Shown here: piece after piece, positions 63,003-64,000 of the stretch
Numbering within the stretch: position 1 is the first letter of the stretch
Layout: the number at the start of each line of letters is the position of its first letter
NCBI RefSeq assembly: GCF_040537815.1
Contig: NZ_JBEWSZ010000007.1
Location: 1-64,000, forward strand
Origin: Mesorhizobium shangrilense
GTDB lineage: Bacteria; Pseudomonadota; Alphaproteobacteria; Rhizobiales; Rhizobiaceae
Length of the DNA stretch: 64,000 nt
Reading direction: 5' to 3'
Notes under the pieces: generated by a model
Told to the model about the DNA's origin: nothing
The model's database searches: none
Seen by the model: the letters and a program-made list of their open reading frames with translations, nothing else
Program-made: the position numbers and the translations under genes

Positions 63003-63020
63003 TTACCTTCTAGTAGGTAG
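63003..63020. promoter_or_regulatory. TetR-type operator O5 with promoter
   Basis: TTACCTTCTAGTAGGTAG, a near-perfect palindrome about 97 bases before the MFS start. On the minus strand TTGACA (63028-63023) is two bases away and TAATTG (63005-63000) follows at 17 bases, so the operator fills the -35/-10 spacer of the pump promoter exactly as at O3. Confidence 0.8.
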
Positions 63021-63028
63021 ACTGTCAA

Positions 63029-63790
63029 CGTCGATGAGGCTCGACGTTTGGCAGCTTGAACTTGAGGGATACGAAACAGCGAACTTAGCTGCCAGCGACC
63101 TCTGACGTCTGCTTTCAGGCGGTGACGTGATGATGAGCGGCGACTTGCGGCGCAAAGCTGACGTTCGCAGCGATCAGGGAAATCTGTGCCCTGGCCAATA
63201 GGCGACACGGCTCTGTCCGGCAATCGACCGTTTTCAGGACATGACCAATCTGACATCCACTAGCAATGAAGGCCGGCTTGTTTTTGACGTACGACCAATA
63301 AGTGCTTGGTCAGAAATAGGGGGTTCGAGTCCACGTCGTGGGCCTCTTCAGAAAATGGTATAAAAATCAGCCACTTACGTGGTCGTTTTGGTGGGCCCGG
63401 AGGGTCATCGTTTTCGACAGGAAATCAATACGTTAGCGGATGGTTCGCCAGCCCATTTCCTTCGTATTCTCTCGTATGGTCTGGCGAACCCAAGGACGAT
63501 GAACGCGACTAATTACAGGCTTCGAGATATCGCCGATTTAGCCGCAGGTCGCCAGGAACTCCCTTGTGGTGAATGACCAAAATTGGGCCGTTACCGGACC
63601 GTCCGGCTTGGATCCAAAGGAGCTGCAAGCTGCCGTTCGGCCGTGACCCCGCCATGCGCCCTGTTTTCTTGGTCTACGCCGTAGCCGATCTTCGAAGGGG
63701 TTCCTCTCTCCCCGATTATCGTCTACGCGCCTCGCCGGGCCACACGCTGAGCGATATGACGACGCGCTTACGCCCCCTCTCCTCAAGTTC
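63029..63790. other. Gene-free region with tRNA-like fragment
   Basis: No gene is supported. At about 63314-63341 the plus strand reads GGGGGTTCGAGTCC followed by ACGTCGTGGGCC, which looks like a T-arm and acceptor of a tRNA, but the T-stem pairs poorly and no body precedes it. At 63393-63407 is GGTGGGCCCGGAGGG, the same block that begins repeat copies B and C. These may be remnants of integration events at a tRNA gene. Confidence 0.35.
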
Positions 63791-64000
63791 TTACGGACGA
63801 ACGCGGATGACCGTCTTCCCCGTGTGTCGCTCGCTCGCGTTGAAGGTTGCAACGGCCTCGTCGAGGGCCGAAACTTTGCCGATGTTCGTCCGCAGTCGCC
63901 CGTCCCGCACCCGCTGGACGATCTCACTCCGTTGGGCGCGATCGGACTCGACAACGAAGTCAACCGCCAGGCCGTCTGCGGGCCGCGCCTCGGCCGGGCC
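63791..64000 (-). CDS. NADP-dependent zinc-type alcohol dehydrogenase/quinone oxidoreductase, C-terminal part (cut by window edge)
   Basis: The minus-strand frame is open from base 64000 to TAA at 63791-63793. The 69 visible residues include VDFVVESDRAQRSEIVQRV and then DGRLRTNIGKVSALDEAVAT and HTGKTVIRVRP, the typical end of MDR/quinone-oxidoreductase proteins, where the GK or GR-type end completes the substrate domain. The gene begins beyond the window, so its length and intactness are unknown. Confidence 0.8.
   Translation of the reverse strand, partial: GPAEARPADGLAVDFVVESDRAQRSEIVQRVRDGRLRTNIGKVSALDEAVATFNASERHTGKTVIRVRP

Noticed and set aside
63314..63341. tRNA-like T-arm sequence
   Set aside because: The T-stem has only partial pairing, and no anticodon or D-arm precedes it. 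At best a decayed fragment, so not listed as tRNA.

Overview
The window reads as alphaproteobacterial chromosome or large-plasmid DNA of Rhizobiales type, most like Mesorhizobium and relatives. This rests on the high GC content, the protein styles (several SDRs, FCD-type GntR regulators, Liv and Rbs transporters, an ECF sigma factor), long same-strand operons with ATGA or TGATG overlaps, and three copies of rhizobial-style palindromic intergenic repeats. I see no rRNA, intact tRNA or CRISPR. Species and replicon are inference.

Layout. 1-4.1 kb is a scarred region: the 5' end of an IS110-family transposase, a LuxR regulator, a lipoprotein, and an AsnC regulator followed by a hyuA start fused to a decayed ABC ATPase. 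4.1-19.4 kb is a surface-polysaccharide island: two very large double glycosyltransferases, a membrane sulfatase/phosphotransferase with a carbohydrate-binding tail, a sulfotransferase, and an operon of UDP-glucuronate decarboxylase, UDP-glucose 4-epimerase and a third glycosyltransferase. 20.5-29.3 kb is a catabolic locus: a ribose-type sugar ABC transporter, a PfpI-like protein and a GntR regulator, divergent from an iron alcohol dehydrogenase, an aldehyde dehydrogenase and an alpha/beta hydrolase. 29.4-32.5 kb holds two SDRs and an ECF sigma factor with a SnoaL-like tail.

32.6-41.5 kb is the most unusual part: a nine-gene minus-strand operon. It runs from an SPFH protein through two zinc-ribbon DUF4178 proteins, a 45-residue membrane peptide, a DUF350 protein, a membrane-anchored spermidine-synthase homologue, an FAD amine-oxidase-like enzyme (frameshifted here) and a polytopic membrane protein to AdoMet decarboxylase. 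It looks like a membrane-associated polyamine-handling system. A decayed gene trails it.

42.8-56.6 kb is a coherent omega-amino-acid or lactam catabolic locus. A ten-gene minus-strand operon (livJ, livG, livH, livM, gntR, hyuA, hyuB, a zinc-ribbon protein, gabT, gabD) faces livF-lhgO across a palindromic operator. The likely route is uptake, ATP-dependent ring opening, transamination and oxidation, with LhgO pointing to a glutarate/2-hydroxyglutarate branch. 57.3-58.5 kb holds a divergent SDR/HxlR pair. 58.6-63.0 kb is a small regulon (DUF308 membrane protein, secreted protein, TetR regulator, DHA2 efflux pump) tied together by five copies of one 18-bp operator. The window ends in a truncated alcohol dehydrogenase.

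Decay is frequent: fused and frameshifted genes, orphan C-terminal coding stretches, and a roughly 95-bp repeat at three positions, two of them flanking the broken hyuA/ABC locus.
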